Source: Acidobacteriota bacterium (GTDB lineage: Bacteria; Acidobacteriota; Blastocatellia; UBA7656). From it: DNA of 64,000 bases. Made by a program: the position numbers and the translations under genes. The stretch's first letter is position 1; each line of letters opens with the position of its first letter. The notes below the pieces were generated by a model. The model did not search any database. It was not told where the DNA came from and saw only the letters and a program-made list of their open reading frames with translations. Positions 16,931 through 26,426 of the stretch are shown in pieces. The stretch is from NCBI GenBank assembly GCA_040754075.1, contig JBFMDH010000023.1, positions 1 through 64,000 of the forward strand, written 5' to 3'.

Positions 16931-18646
16931 CTACTGGTTATGAGTCGAAAGCGATTTGCCGGATTGATAGCGCAACCAGATCGAGAGAGAGATAAATATC
17001 AACAAGCTGAGGATTGAAATGATTTTTCCTGCCTGACGCGGCAGGGTGTCCGCGAATTTCAGATTTATCCGATAATCGCCCGGAGCGATTTTAAGCAGTA
17101 AATTTCCGCTGGCGCTTGGTTCCACGACAACCGGCTCCCCGTTGATTTCAGCAGTCCAACCGGGAAAATACATGGGTCGAAACACGATATTGGAATCTTG
17201 CCTCGCGGTTATTTCATAGCTCTGGTTAATGCCACGGTCATCAATGACCCGAACCAACGCCTCGCCGCTTTCAACAATCGGACTCCCCACGTTTCTCCAT
17301 GATTCGAGGTCAGCATTCCACCAGATGGGGCGATACTCGCGAACCTCTCTTTGGCTCAGCCCATCTTGCAATTTTTCCGGCGAATGCGGCGCGCGAACCA
17401 CCGCCAGATAGCTAATCACCAGATTGAATATCATCGCCAGCGCCAGTATGCTGCCATAAATTACACGCCGTTTCGACGCTTTTAAAATCCACCAGGCGAT
17501 TGCTGATAGGAGCGCAAGCCCTACGCAAGCGACCACAAAAAAGCGCACCGGGAAAAACAGCATGGGTAATCCGGGGAGCCATTGCCACACCAATCTGGTC
17601 GCTCGCGTGGTAATCAAAATGCAACAAGCTGTCAGCGCCCACACCGCCGCTGTCAATTTGAAACCCGCAGGATTTTCCTGACGCCATCGCCAGGTTTTCC
17701 AGAGCGTCAAGGTAATCGCTAAAAAGAAAACCGCTACCCCTACAGCCATCACATTGGTTTCAAGCAGATAGGATTGTGGTGTTTGGGTCTTCGCAAAAAG
17801 GGCAGAATTAAAGGCTTCGTCAATATGCTTAAATAAAAAATAGTCCTGGTAATTGAACTTAAATTGCAGTTTGACAAACTCTCTTTCAAAGACAATCGGG
17901 ACGATAAAAATGGCGGCAAGCCCCAATCCCAGTAAAAGTCCGCAGGCGATTTGCCATAGATTTTTAAATTTTCGAGTTAATAAAATCGCCAGAATCGGTA
18001 AGAGCAGACTGGTTAAAAAGGCAATCGGCACATGGGTAAAAAGCAATAAGGCATAATTGCTTGCCAGCAGGAAAATGTGTTGCGTATTTTTTTGCAGGCT
18101 CAGGTGGTAAATCGAATTGAACAGAAAAGGAATCCAGGCGAATGACCAGAATTCCGAAACCGCTGTTCCCTGATACAAATCATAAATGTGATAGGGAATA
18201 ACTGAGTAAATGATTGCGGCAAACAGACTATAGCCACAAGGTAAAAGATTGCGCGCTAATTTGTACATCCCGGCTGCCGAAATCATCAGTGAAGTCCAGC
18301 AACTCAACGCCATTGCCGGCAAAGTGCCGACAAAAATATCGAAAAAAGCGGCAACGTAAAACGGCAGCGGCGGATAATACAAAGCAACCGGGCTGCCTTG
18401 ATGATGATTGGCGGTCGGAAGCCAGCGCGGAAAAATAGCGCCGTCGCCGAGCGCTTCTGAAAATTGCCAGGTCCAACGATAATGCCTGACCGCATCATAA
18501 CCTGCCGGAAACCCGAAAATAAATGTTGGCAACATCAAAAGGGTTGCAACCCCGATGATAACGCCGATGGGCAATACTCGCTTGAGAGTGAATCCTTCGT
18601 GAGCAGAGGTTTCGGATTTCGGCTTCAAATTCAACACGTTTTCCAT
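16931..18646 (-). CDS. Multi-span membrane protein, YfhO/GT-C-like (6-PTPS-related family)
   Basis: 571 residues with roughly ten to twelve membrane helices. The N-terminal loop after helix 1 has the aspartate-containing FGFPAGYDAVRHYRWTWQF, comparable with the catalytic loop of GT-C glycosyltransferases. The C-terminal soluble domain carries FPGWTAEINGEP, a signature of YfhO-type and '6-pyruvoyl-tetrahydropterin synthase related' membrane proteins. Such proteins are thought to transfer sugars from lipid carriers to surface polymers, but the reaction is not proven for this branch. A last helix follows the domain. The gene is monocistronic, convergent with the O-methyltransferase. Confidence 0.7.
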   Translation of the reverse strand: MENVLNLKPKSETSAHEGFTLKRVLPIGVIIGVATLLMLPTFIFGFPAGYDAVRHYRWTWQFSEALGDGAIFPRWLPTANHHQGSPVALYYPPLPFYVAAFFDIFVGTLPAMALSCWTSLMISAAGMYKLARNLLPCGYSLFAAIIYSVIPYHIYDLYQGTAVSEFWSFAWIPFLFNSIYHLSLQKNTQHIFLLASNYALLLFTHVPIAFLTSLLLPILAILLTRKFKNLWQIACGLLLGLGLAAIFIVPIVFEREFVKLQFKFNYQDYFLFKHIDEAFNSALFAKTQTPQSYLLETNVMAVGVAVFFLAITLTLWKTWRWRQENPAGFKLTAAVWALTACCILITTRATRLVWQWLPGLPMLFFPVRFFVVACVGLALLSAIAWWILKASKRRVIYGSILALAMIFNLVISYLAVVRAPHSPEKLQDGLSQREVREYRPIWWNADLESWRNVGSPIVESGEALVRVIDDRGINQSYEITARQDSNIVFRPMYFPGWTAEINGEPVVVEPSASGNLLLKIAPGDYRINLKFADTLPRQAGKIISILSLLIFISLSIWLRYQSGKSLSTHNQ

Positions 18647-18919
18647 CCCTTTTGATTTTTTTCAAAGTGATTCAACGGTCAAAGTTGATTCAGTTTATCA
18701 TTTTAAATCCCAACTTGGGTTAAAAAGTGCAGCATTACGATGGGGATATTCAGATGTTGAATTCCATCAATCATCCAGCCGATTTACAACCGCATAATTT
18801 AAACGGCTGGAAATCATTGCACAGCTATTCAAAGTTTTAGATGGATTTGAAAAGTTTAAAAATAGTTTTGTATATTACCTCATCTCGCCTGTTTTAAGCG
18901 TTTCTTAATCGAGTAGAAA

Positions 18920-19885
18920 ATGGAAAAACGACAACCGGAAATCAAGTTAAAGAATTTATCGCCTGAGCAAACCCAGGAACTCTTGCCTGCGAATTTAATT
19001 TTGCTGGCTTACAGAGGTTCGATTGCTCATAACATGTTCGTGCCGCAAAACAACCCTGACAGTATTGATGACAAAGATTTGATGGGGGTTTTCGTCGCGC
19101 CGATGGAACATTATCTGGGATTCGGACGCGATGATGTCCATGAAAAATTTATCAACGAATGGGACAGTGTCAGTTATGAAATTCGCAAATTCATTCAGTT
19201 GTTGCTCAAATGCAATCCCAATGTTTTGAGTTTGCTCTGGGTGGACGAGTCCCACATCATCTATCAGCACGAACTGGGAAGCCTCTTGCGTGATAATCGC
19301 CATCTTTTTGTTTCAAAGCAGGCTTATCATTCGTTCAACGGATATGCCTATGCGCAATTCAAACGCATGACGCATTTCAATCAAGAAGCACAGGCTGAAA
19401 TGCAGGCGCTGGAAACGCTCTTGCTGGAAAACGAAATTGACCTTGCCGACCCCAGACCCACGCAAGAACAACGTGATGTGGCTATCACAGGTGGCGACTA
19501 TAGCGGTGAAAAACTCGGCACTTTGATTGACCGCTATCAGGGCATCAAACGGAAATATTTTTCCGGCGGGTATATGGGAAGCAAACGACGCGAGTTAGTC
19601 AGACGTGTAGGCTATGATGCGAAAAATGCCGCACATTTAATTCGCTTGCTCAGAATGGGCATTGAATTTTTAGTCGAAGGCGAATTGCATGTAGCGCGCG
19701 CCGATGCTGAAAACCTGTTTGAAATCAAACGCGGCGAATGGTCAATCGAGCGCGTCAAAGCCGAAGCCGAACGCCTGTTCAAACTCACCGAAGAAGCATA
19801 TGTGCGAAGTGCGCTGCCGGTAAATCCCGACACTCAAACCGCCGAAAAGCTTTGCATGGACATCATCGGCAAATATTACCGGTGA
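18920..19885 (+). CDS. Predicted nucleotidyltransferase (pol beta superfamily, YcgL-like)
   Basis: 321 residues. The N-terminal region has the nucleotidyltransferase signature: a Gly-Ser pair in YRGSIAHNM (residues 31-39) and a metal-binding Asp-x-Asp in DDKDLMGVF (Asp51, Asp53). A helical second domain follows, with LLLKCNPNVLSLLW and a KNAAHLIRLLRMGIEFL helix typical of the COG3541 family. Proteins of this family are believed to transfer nucleotides to RNA or protein targets, but their substrates are unknown. It precedes the ATP-grasp/alpha-E/transglutaminase trio by 93 bases on the same strand, although it is not a usual member of that set. Confidence 0.75.
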   Translation: MEKRQPEIKLKNLSPEQTQELLPANLILLAYRGSIAHNMFVPQNNPDSIDDKDLMGVFVAPMEHYLGFGRDDVHEKFINEWDSVSYEIRKFIQLLLKCNPNVLSLLWVDESHIIYQHELGSLLRDNRHLFVSKQAYHSFNGYAYAQFKRMTHFNQEAQAEMQALETLLLENEIDLADPRPTQEQRDVAITGGDYSGEKLGTLIDRYQGIKRKYFSGGYMGSKRRELVRRVGYDAKNAAHLIRLLRMGIEFLVEGELHVARADAENLFEIKRGEWSIERVKAEAERLFKLTEEAYVRSALPVNPDTQTAEKLCMDIIGKYYR

Positions 19886-19978
19886 GCACTTGACACACTC
19901 ACCTGTGACTTTAATAATGCGCGCATACTCGGCAATCTGAAATTATGCGCGCATTTCTTTATTGCGCTGAGTGGGTTT

Positions 19979-21451
19979 ATGTCCAGTTCCCGAATGCCTG
20001 AACCAATTTCCTTTCAGCCGCCGTTTACGCGCTATCAACTCGACTCTTCCTTTGACGAAATGTTTGATGGCGCGGGCACTTGTCGTCCGCCTTATCAGGC
20101 ATTGCTTAAACGCTTGTTCAAGCTTTCACCTGAAGAATTAAAACAACGCCAACAATCGGCAGACCTCTCTTTTTTGCATCAAGGCATCACCTTTACGGTT
20201 TATGGTCGCGAAGAAGGCACTGAACGCATCTTCCCTTACGACCTGTTGCCGCGCATCATTACCGGCTCGGAATGGGCGACGCTTGAACAAGGACTGACGC
20301 AACGCATCAATGCGCTCAATCTTTTTCTCAAAGACATCTATCACGAAGGCTGCATCCTGAGTGACGGCATCGTGCCGCGTGAATTGATTTATTCCTGCCG
20401 TCACTTTCGCCGCGAAATGCGCGGCATCAATGTCCCGCGTGATATTTATGTTTCGGTCATCGGCACAGACCTTGTCCGTTTGGATGACGGACAGTTTGCC
20501 GTACTCGAAGACAATCTGCGGGTGCCAAGCGGGGTCTCTTATATGCTGGCAAATCGCCAGGTCATGAAGCATGTTTTTCCGCGACTCTTCGGCAATTATG
20601 GCGTGCGCCCGATTGACCATTATGGGCAGGCGTTACTGGCAACCCTTCGCGCGCTCGCGCCTGCGCATCGCCCTGACCCAACCATCGTCTTACTCACACC
20701 CGGGGTTTTCAATTCGGCATATTTTGAACATACCTTCCTGGCGCGGCTGATGGGCGTAGAACTTGTCGAAGGGCGCGACCTGGTGGTTCACGATAATGTC
20801 GTTTATATGCGAACCACTGCCGGGCTGAAGCGCGTCGATGTGATTTACCGGCGCGTCGATGATGATTTCCTCGACCCATTGGTCTTTCGCCCCGATTCGC
20901 AACTCGGGGTTGCCGGACTCATTAACGCCTATCGCGCCGGCAATGTCGCTTTGGCGAACGCCATCGGCACAGGCATTGCCGATGACAAAGCCTTGTATGC
21001 TTATGTTCCGGCAATCATTCGTTACTATTTAAGCGAAGAGCCGATTTTGCCGAATGTCGAAACCTATCTGCTGAGCGATGAATCGCAACGCCAGTATGTG
21101 CTTGAAAATCTCGACAAACTGGTTGTGAAAGCGGTTGGGGAATCGGGCGGTTATGGAATGTTAATTGGACCCCACAGCACAGCGGCAGAGCGCGAAGAGT
21201 TCCGCGAGCGCATCCTTGCCGACCCGCGCAATTACATCGCCCAACCGACTCTCGCGCTTTCCCGCGCGCCGTGTTTTATTGATGGCGAAGTCGAAGCCCG
21301 TCACGTCGATTTGCGTCCCTACATATTGAAAGGCGACCAGGTTACGATTGTCCCCGGCGGACTCACGCGCGTGGCGCTCAAACGCGGCTCTTTAGTCGTC
21401 AATTCGTCGCAAGGCGGCGGCAGCAAAGATACCTGGGTGCTTGCCGAATAA
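19979..21451 (+). CDS. Circularly permuted type 2 ATP-grasp protein
   Basis: 490 residues, COG2308 family. The N-terminal region YDEMF-like ([21 protein letters not shown]) and [17 protein letters not shown] are conserved landmarks. The ATP-grasp core is seen in [21 protein letters not shown] and, near the C-terminus, [17 protein letters not shown], with the glycine-rich lysine strand coming late because of the circular permutation. The family is predicted to be a peptide ligase or amidoligase that works with the next two genes. It is first in a three-gene set conserved across many bacteria. Confidence 0.9.
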   Translation: MSSSRMPEPISFQPPFTRYQLDSSFDEMFDGAGTCRPPYQALLKRLFKLSPEELKQRQQSADLSFLHQGITFTVYGREEGTERIFPYDLLPRIITGSEWATLEQGLTQRINALNLFLKDIYHEGCILSDGIVPRELIYSCRHFRREMRGINVPRDIYVSVIGTDLVRLDDGQFAVLEDNLRVPSGVSYMLANRQVMKHVFPRLFGNYGVRPIDHYGQALLATLRALAPAHRPDPTIVLLTPGVFNSAYFEHTFLARLMGVELVEGRDLVVHDNVVYMRTTAGLKRVDVIYRRVDDDFLDPLVFRPDSQLGVAGLINAYRAGNVALANAIGTGIADDKALYAYVPAIIRYYLSEEPILPNVETYLLSDESQRQYVLENLDKLVVKAVGESGGYGMLIGPHSTAAEREEFRERILADPRNYIAQPTLALSRAPCFIDGEVEARHVDLRPYILKGDQVTIVPGGLTRVALKRGSLVVNSSQGGGSKDTWVLAE

Positions 21452-21540
21452 TCACTGGTCATTGATTAGTTGTCACCGGAGTGGTCATGGGCTTGAAAAG
21501 CTTTAACAAATGGCAAGCAACCGATGACCAATAGAAAATT

Positions 21541-22497
21541 ATGCTATCGAGAGTTGCAGACAGTTTGTATTGGATGAGCCGATACCTTGAACGCGCAGAG
21601 CATACGGCGCGGTTAATCGATGTCACGCTCAACCTGATGTTGGATCAATCGCCATTGATGGCGGAGCGGCGCTGGCAACTGGTCATGAGCGGTTTAGGCT
21701 TGCCGCCCACCGATACCCGCGACGCTTATAAACTCACTGAGAGTTTGGCATTTGATGCTGAGAATCCCGGTTCCATCGTCTCTTCTATTATTGCCGCGCG
21801 CGAAAATGCCCGGCAGGTGCGCGAGCAAATCAGTTCGGAAATGTGGGAAGAATTGAATCGCCTCTACCTGCAAGTCAAAAGCGCCAGAATCGAGCAGATA
21901 TGGAACTTCGGTTCGCACGCCTATTTCCGCAACGTCAAAGAAGGCGCGCACCTCTTTCAAGGCATCACCGATTCAACCATGAGTCACGGGCAAGGATGGC
22001 GATTTATTCAAGTCGGGCGCTTCATCGAACGCGCCGGAGCGACGGCAGCCTTGCTTGATGCGCATTTCAAATACCTGTCTGACCCGAATATCGAAAGTGA
22101 TGGCAAGAGCGATTATCTCGAATGGGTCGGGCTGCTGAAATGCTGCACGGCATTTGAAGCCTGTTGCAAAGTTTATTCGGCAGATTTACAACCCGACCGC
22201 ATTGCCGAATTTCTTTTGCTCAACGCTGATTTTCCGCATTCGGTGCGCTTTTCCGCCGATATGTTGCAAGCCGGATTGAACGCGATTGCCGAAGCCACGC
22301 AAACTCATAAATCTTCCCGCGCCAACCGACTGGCTGGAAAATTGCGAGCGGCGCTCAGTTTCGTGCAGATTGAAGAGATTATGGAAAGCGACCTGCACAG
22401 CTATTTGAAAGATATTGAGCGCCAGTGTTTGCAGATTCACGATGCGATTTATCAGGCATATATCACCTATCAGATCGAATCCGCGCCGGTTTCATAA
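21541..22497 (+). CDS. Alpha-E domain protein
   Basis: 318 residues, all alpha helical, starting MLSRVADSLYWMSRYLERAEHTARLIDV, the hallmark of the COG2307 alpha-E family. Conserved internal features include ARENARQVREQISSEMWEELN and GRFIERA (about residues 159-165). The family always occurs beside the circularly permuted ATP-grasp protein and a transglutaminase, and is thought to be a partner in peptide bond or amide formation. Length is typical. It lies 89 bases after the ATP-grasp gene. Confidence 0.9.
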   Translation: MLSRVADSLYWMSRYLERAEHTARLIDVTLNLMLDQSPLMAERRWQLVMSGLGLPPTDTRDAYKLTESLAFDAENPGSIVSSIIAARENARQVREQISSEMWEELNRLYLQVKSARIEQIWNFGSHAYFRNVKEGAHLFQGITDSTMSHGQGWRFIQVGRFIERAGATAALLDAHFKYLSDPNIESDGKSDYLEWVGLLKCCTAFEACCKVYSADLQPDRIAEFLLLNADFPHSVRFSADMLQAGLNAIAEATQTHKSSRANRLAGKLRAALSFVQIEEIMESDLHSYLKDIERQCLQIHDAIYQAYITYQIESAPVS

Positions 22498-22601
22498 GCT
22501 TTGAACCGTTGTCCGCGACTGGTTGCGGCTGCTTGAATAAACGGGATTTTATGATTTCGCAAATAAAAAATTTCCAACATCCGAAAACCAAAAACTGATT
22601 T

Positions 22602-23528
22602 ATGTACTATTCAATTCGTCACCTTACTAAATTCCGCTACAGCGCACCAATCAATGAAAGTTTAATGGAAGTTCGTATGCACCCGCGTTCTGACGGCTTT
22701 CAACGTTGTCTCTCGTTTGAACTATCGGTCAGCCCGCGCGCCCGCATCCTCAATTACCGCGATTATATGGGCAATCAGGTGCATCATTTCAACATCCCGG
22801 GCAGGCATAATCAGCTGGCAATTAAAACCGAAGCCCTGGTTGAAATGCTTCCGCCTGCGGAGATTCCCGAAAGTCTGGATGGCGACGGGTGGCAGCGACT
22901 CGAAGAATTAACAATGAGCAATGACGCCTGGGATATGTTGTTGCCAAGTTCTTTCACCGAGCGTAGCGCCTTGCTCGAACAATTTGAGCGCGAGTTAAAC
23001 CTGCAACAACGCGCCGACCCGCTCAGTTTGTTGCGCGAAATCAACAAAGGCATTCACAACGCTTTCGACTATAAACCGCAAAGCACCAAAGTGGATTCAA
23101 AAATTGATGAAGCGTTGGAAAAACGTCAGGGTGTCTGCCAGGACTTTGCGCACATTATGATTGCCCTGGTTCGCCATCTCGGGATTCCCTGTCGTTATGT
23201 GAGCGGCTATCTGTTTCATCGCACCGATACGCCTGACCGTTCGGCGCAGGATGCCACTCACGCCTGGGTTGAAGCCTTGTTGCCGGATTTGGGTTGGGTG
23301 GGATTTGACCCGACGAATAATTTGCTTGCCGGTGAACGCCATATTCGCACCGCCATCGGTCGCGATTATACGGACGTGCCGCCAACCCGTGGCGTATTTA
23401 AAGGCGAAGCCGAAACTGAACTCAAAGTCGCGGTTCAGGTTTCCCCTACGACCCACCAACTCCCGGAAACCGAAGCGACGCGGATGCCTTCGTGGACTTT
23501 GTATGAAGCGAGTCAACAACAGCAGTAG
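22602..23528 (+). CDS. Transglutaminase-like protease family protein
   Basis: 308 residues with an N-terminal bacterial transglutaminase-like beta domain (YSIRHLTKFRYSAPINESLMEVRMHP) and the papain-like core. The catalytic Cys is in KRQGVCQDFAHIM, the His in DATHAWVEALLP and the Asp in GWVGFDPTNN. This completes the ATP-grasp/alpha-E/transglutaminase trio; the enzyme may hydrolyse or transfer amide bonds in the product made by the ATP-grasp ligase. It is cytoplasmic, as no signal peptide is seen. The final ~30 residues are variable. Confidence 0.9.
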   Translation: MYYSIRHLTKFRYSAPINESLMEVRMHPRSDGFQRCLSFELSVSPRARILNYRDYMGNQVHHFNIPGRHNQLAIKTEALVEMLPPAEIPESLDGDGWQRLEELTMSNDAWDMLLPSSFTERSALLEQFERELNLQQRADPLSLLREINKGIHNAFDYKPQSTKVDSKIDEALEKRQGVCQDFAHIMIALVRHLGIPCRYVSGYLFHRTDTPDRSAQDATHAWVEALLPDLGWVGFDPTNNLLAGERHIRTAIGRDYTDVPPTRGVFKGEAETELKVAVQVSPTTHQLPETEATRMPSWTLYEASQQQQ

Positions 23529-23721
23529 CAACGGTGAATCAACTCAGAATCAAACGATTGGCACCAACAATGGTCACAAGTGCCGGATTAGAGCAGTTTG
23601 CCATTAAACTTACTAATGAAATGTTGAAGGAGGGGTCTTTGACCGTGACCTCTGCGCGTCGGTATGAGTGAATGAAAAATTCGGCTGTTCGACCTAACTG
23701 CATACGCCTCCGTTCAAACAC

Positions 23722-25089
23722 TCAAGATTCGGCTTGCGCGGCGCGCTTCTTCTGCAACAGCCAGTCGCCAAGCAAAATAACCAGTATCGAAATTCCTGCC
23801 GCAGGCATCAGCATGCCGAGCAAAGCAATCGTGACCAACAACCACTTCGCCGGTTTGAAGGCTTCGGTTTTTTGCGGGAAACCGGTCTTACCGCGCGGCT
23901 TGCGTTTCCACCACATCACCACACCCGTCACACTCATGGCAACAATCAACAGACAAACCAGAAACGCTAAAATCTTCGTCGGCATTCCGTAAATCGAGCC
24001 GACGTGAATCGGGTAGGCAAGCAACCGGGTCTTTGCCATCGGGGACAAATCTTTGAAGGTCACGTGGTCAAGGATAGTGCCGGAATATTGCTCAATGTGG
24101 AGATTTGAATAGGTGGACAGCTTATCCGTCGTCCCACAATAGACCGAAAAACTGTCTTCGGCAGTGTGCGGCAAATCCACAAAAAGTTGCGGCTCACTTT
24201 GTTCACGGCGCGCAATGGCGATCACCTTATCAAGGCTTAGAGGTTTTGCGCCTTCCCTGACCGATGACTTCGGCGGACGGAGATAACTCTGCGGGTAGGC
24301 GTTCGTCAGGTACGCTGCAATGTCATAAACGCGTCCGAAAAATTGCGTAAAAAACAGTCCTGTGAACATGACCAGGAATGCCAAAATGGAAAAATAGAAT
24401 CCGGGAACTGTGTGCCAGTCGCGCCATACGGCGTAGCTTTTGCCGCGCAGTCGCGGCAGCCACACGCCGATGATTTTCCGGCGACCGCGAGGCCACCACA
24501 GGTAAATCCCCGTGACCACCAAGATGATGCCCCAGCTTGTCGCGAGTTCGACGATATACCTTCCTGTGGAACCCGCAAACAGTGTGCGATGAATTTTGAG
24601 AACGATGTCAAAAAACGAATCACCGTATTCGGTCTGCCCTTGCACCTCTCCTGTATGTTGATTGACAAAGACATAAAGATAACGCTCCGGTTGTTGATGA
24701 AAAGTGATAATCGTAGCCCGTTGCGCGTCGTCCGATAAGGTTAGACCATGAGCCTCGAAGCCTTGCGGCACAACGGCTTTGGCGGCTTCGAGTTGTTGTT
24801 GATAGGTGACCACCTGCATTTGCGGCATAACGGTTCGATAGGGATATATCCAAGGCTCGATTTCTTTAACGAAAACATAAAGTCCGCCGGTGATGGCTGC
24901 CGTTAGCAATACCGGCAGTACGATTAGCCCCGCGTAAAAATGCCAACGCCAAATGACACGATAGAGGCGCGGTATCGGTTGGCTTGCAGGCACATCCGGC
25001 TCATTAAAATTATCAGTCAACGTTCCATTCTTGCCGACCTGATCAACTGGTTTCGCTTCAATATCCGCAATGGCAGTTTCAATTTTCAT
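23722..25089 (-). CDS. PepSY-associated membrane protein, iron-uptake type
   Basis: About 455 residues (a GTG at 25125 overlapping the previous stop would add 12). It has four membrane helices: VIWRWHFYAGLIVLPVLLTAAITGGLYVF, GIILVVTGIYLWWPRG, YFSILAFLVMFTGLFF and ILAFLVCLLIVAMSVTGVVMWW. A periplasmic PepSY-like region lies between the first two, and histidines in the helices could bind haem. The family (PiuB, PepSY_TM) contains reductases that release iron from siderophores or haem. It is the last gene of the leftward cluster containing a TonB-dependent receptor, consistent with iron acquisition. Confidence 0.85.
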   Translation of the reverse strand: MKIETAIADIEAKPVDQVGKNGTLTDNFNEPDVPASQPIPRLYRVIWRWHFYAGLIVLPVLLTAAITGGLYVFVKEIEPWIYPYRTVMPQMQVVTYQQQLEAAKAVVPQGFEAHGLTLSDDAQRATIITFHQQPERYLYVFVNQHTGEVQGQTEYGDSFFDIVLKIHRTLFAGSTGRYIVELATSWGIILVVTGIYLWWPRGRRKIIGVWLPRLRGKSYAVWRDWHTVPGFYFSILAFLVMFTGLFFTQFFGRVYDIAAYLTNAYPQSYLRPPKSSVREGAKPLSLDKVIAIARREQSEPQLFVDLPHTAEDSFSVYCGTTDKLSTYSNLHIEQYSGTILDHVTFKDLSPMAKTRLLAYPIHVGSIYGMPTKILAFLVCLLIVAMSVTGVVMWWKRKPRGKTGFPQKTEAFKPAKWLLVTIALLGMLMPAAGISILVILLGDWLLQKKRAAQAES

Positions 25090-25114
25090 GGTGTTTGTCA
25101 AAAGATGTGATGAG

Positions 25115-26329
25115 TTAGCGTTCACTCAACTTGATCAACCGACGACCGCAACGAATGAGCAGAGCGCTATCAACAGCGGCGATGCCGTAAATTCTGCCGC
25201 CGTTCAGCGACAACTCGTTGCGGGCAATTCTTTCGGGGCTGGTCCCGGCGCGAAACACTTCGGTCACGCCTTCGACAGTGAAAAAATAGATGTGGTCTCC
25301 GGCAGCAAGCGGCGAAGCCCAGCAATCGCTTTCGATGCGCGTTTGCCAGAGTTGCTCGCCGGTCTTCAAATCCAAGCAAAAAACCGCGCCAACTTTGTTG
25401 ACGAAGTAGACCAGCCCTTTATAAACGAGCGGCGAACAAAATGAAGAGGTGGCTTCCTTGGCTCGCCACCGGACTCGCGTTTCGCTTACATCACCCGCGC
25501 CGCCAAGTTGAATAGCGAGGTTCGAGCCTTTATCGCTTGAGCCGATTACTACCAAATCATCACCAATCGAAGGCGATGGAATGTTATTGCCTTTCAATCC
25601 TTTCACAGACCAAAGTTCGCGCCCCGTCGCCGCCTCGAAAGCTGCGACTCGCCCGTTTACGCTAATCAAAATTTGCGCACTGCCCTGATGCGAAGCGATG
25701 ATAGGCGAAGTCCAGCCGCCGCCTTCCGCCAAGTCGGTCATCCATAAATTGCGCCCGCTCTTTTTATCCACCGCCAATAAATACGAATGACCCTGATGAA
25801 CTACGAAGACGATAACCGCTTGCTCGGTGAGCGCCAGAGAACTGCCCAAACCGTGATTGGTTTTATAAGCACCGTATTCGCCTGCCAGTTTGCGTTGCCA
25901 TAACAATTCGCCTTTGTGGTCAAAGGCGAACAAATCGCCGCTCTCGAAAAAAGCGTACACGCGCCGCTCATCAACGGCTGGCGTGGGCGCGGCTTTGCTC
26001 ACGGTGTTGGCATCCTTCATGGTGTAAGTTGCCGCCTGTTTTTTCTCCCAGAGTTTTTTACCGCTTTTGAGATAGAAGCAGGAGACGAAGAGGCGTTCTT
26101 TGTTTTCGCCCTGCGTGGAGGTGAGAAAAATTTTATTGCCCCAGACGACCGGACTCGATTGACCATAGCCCGTCAAGTTCACGCTCCAGGCAAGGTTCTT
26201 CTTGTCAGACCATTCGAGCGGCAAATTGCGAGCCGTAGAGTGGCTGTCGCCCGTACCGCGAAACGCTGTCCAACGACTTTCGCTTGTCAGTGGCGTGAGC
26301 AGTAAAAACAGAATGAGCATAAGATTCAT
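25115..26329 (-). CDS. Exported PQQ-like beta-propeller repeat protein
   Basis: 404 residues from the ATG at 26329, which has GGAG five bases upstream and opens a signal peptide (MNLMLILFLLLTPLTS). The longer upstream frame is rejected. The mature part consists of propeller blades with the PQQ/BamB-like motif, such as GRNLWMTDLAEGGGWTSPI, AATGRELWSVKGL and LKTGEQLWQTRIESDCWASP, about seven blades. No quinoprotein active-site disulphide is seen, so a scaffold or binding role is as likely as a dehydrogenase. It sits between the TonB receptor and PepSY genes, suggesting a periplasmic or surface role in the same uptake process. Confidence 0.85.
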   Translation of the reverse strand: MNLMLILFLLLTPLTSESRWTAFRGTGDSHSTARNLPLEWSDKKNLAWSVNLTGYGQSSPVVWGNKIFLTSTQGENKERLFVSCFYLKSGKKLWEKKQAATYTMKDANTVSKAAPTPAVDERRVYAFFESGDLFAFDHKGELLWQRKLAGEYGAYKTNHGLGSSLALTEQAVIVFVVHQGHSYLLAVDKKSGRNLWMTDLAEGGGWTSPIIASHQGSAQILISVNGRVAAFEAATGRELWSVKGLKGNNIPSPSIGDDLVVIGSSDKGSNLAIQLGGAGDVSETRVRWRAKEATSSFCSPLVYKGLVYFVNKVGAVFCLDLKTGEQLWQTRIESDCWASPLAAGDHIYFFTVEGVTEVFRAGTSPERIARNELSLNGGRIYGIAAVDSALLIRCGRRLIKLSER

Positions 26330-26426
26330 GGTATCTCCAATCGATAGCTTGGTTGTGATTTGAAGGGTTGGCGAAGCGGTAAGGCAACTCCCCTCCCGGC
26401 TATAGCCGATTCGCCTGCCTGCTCGC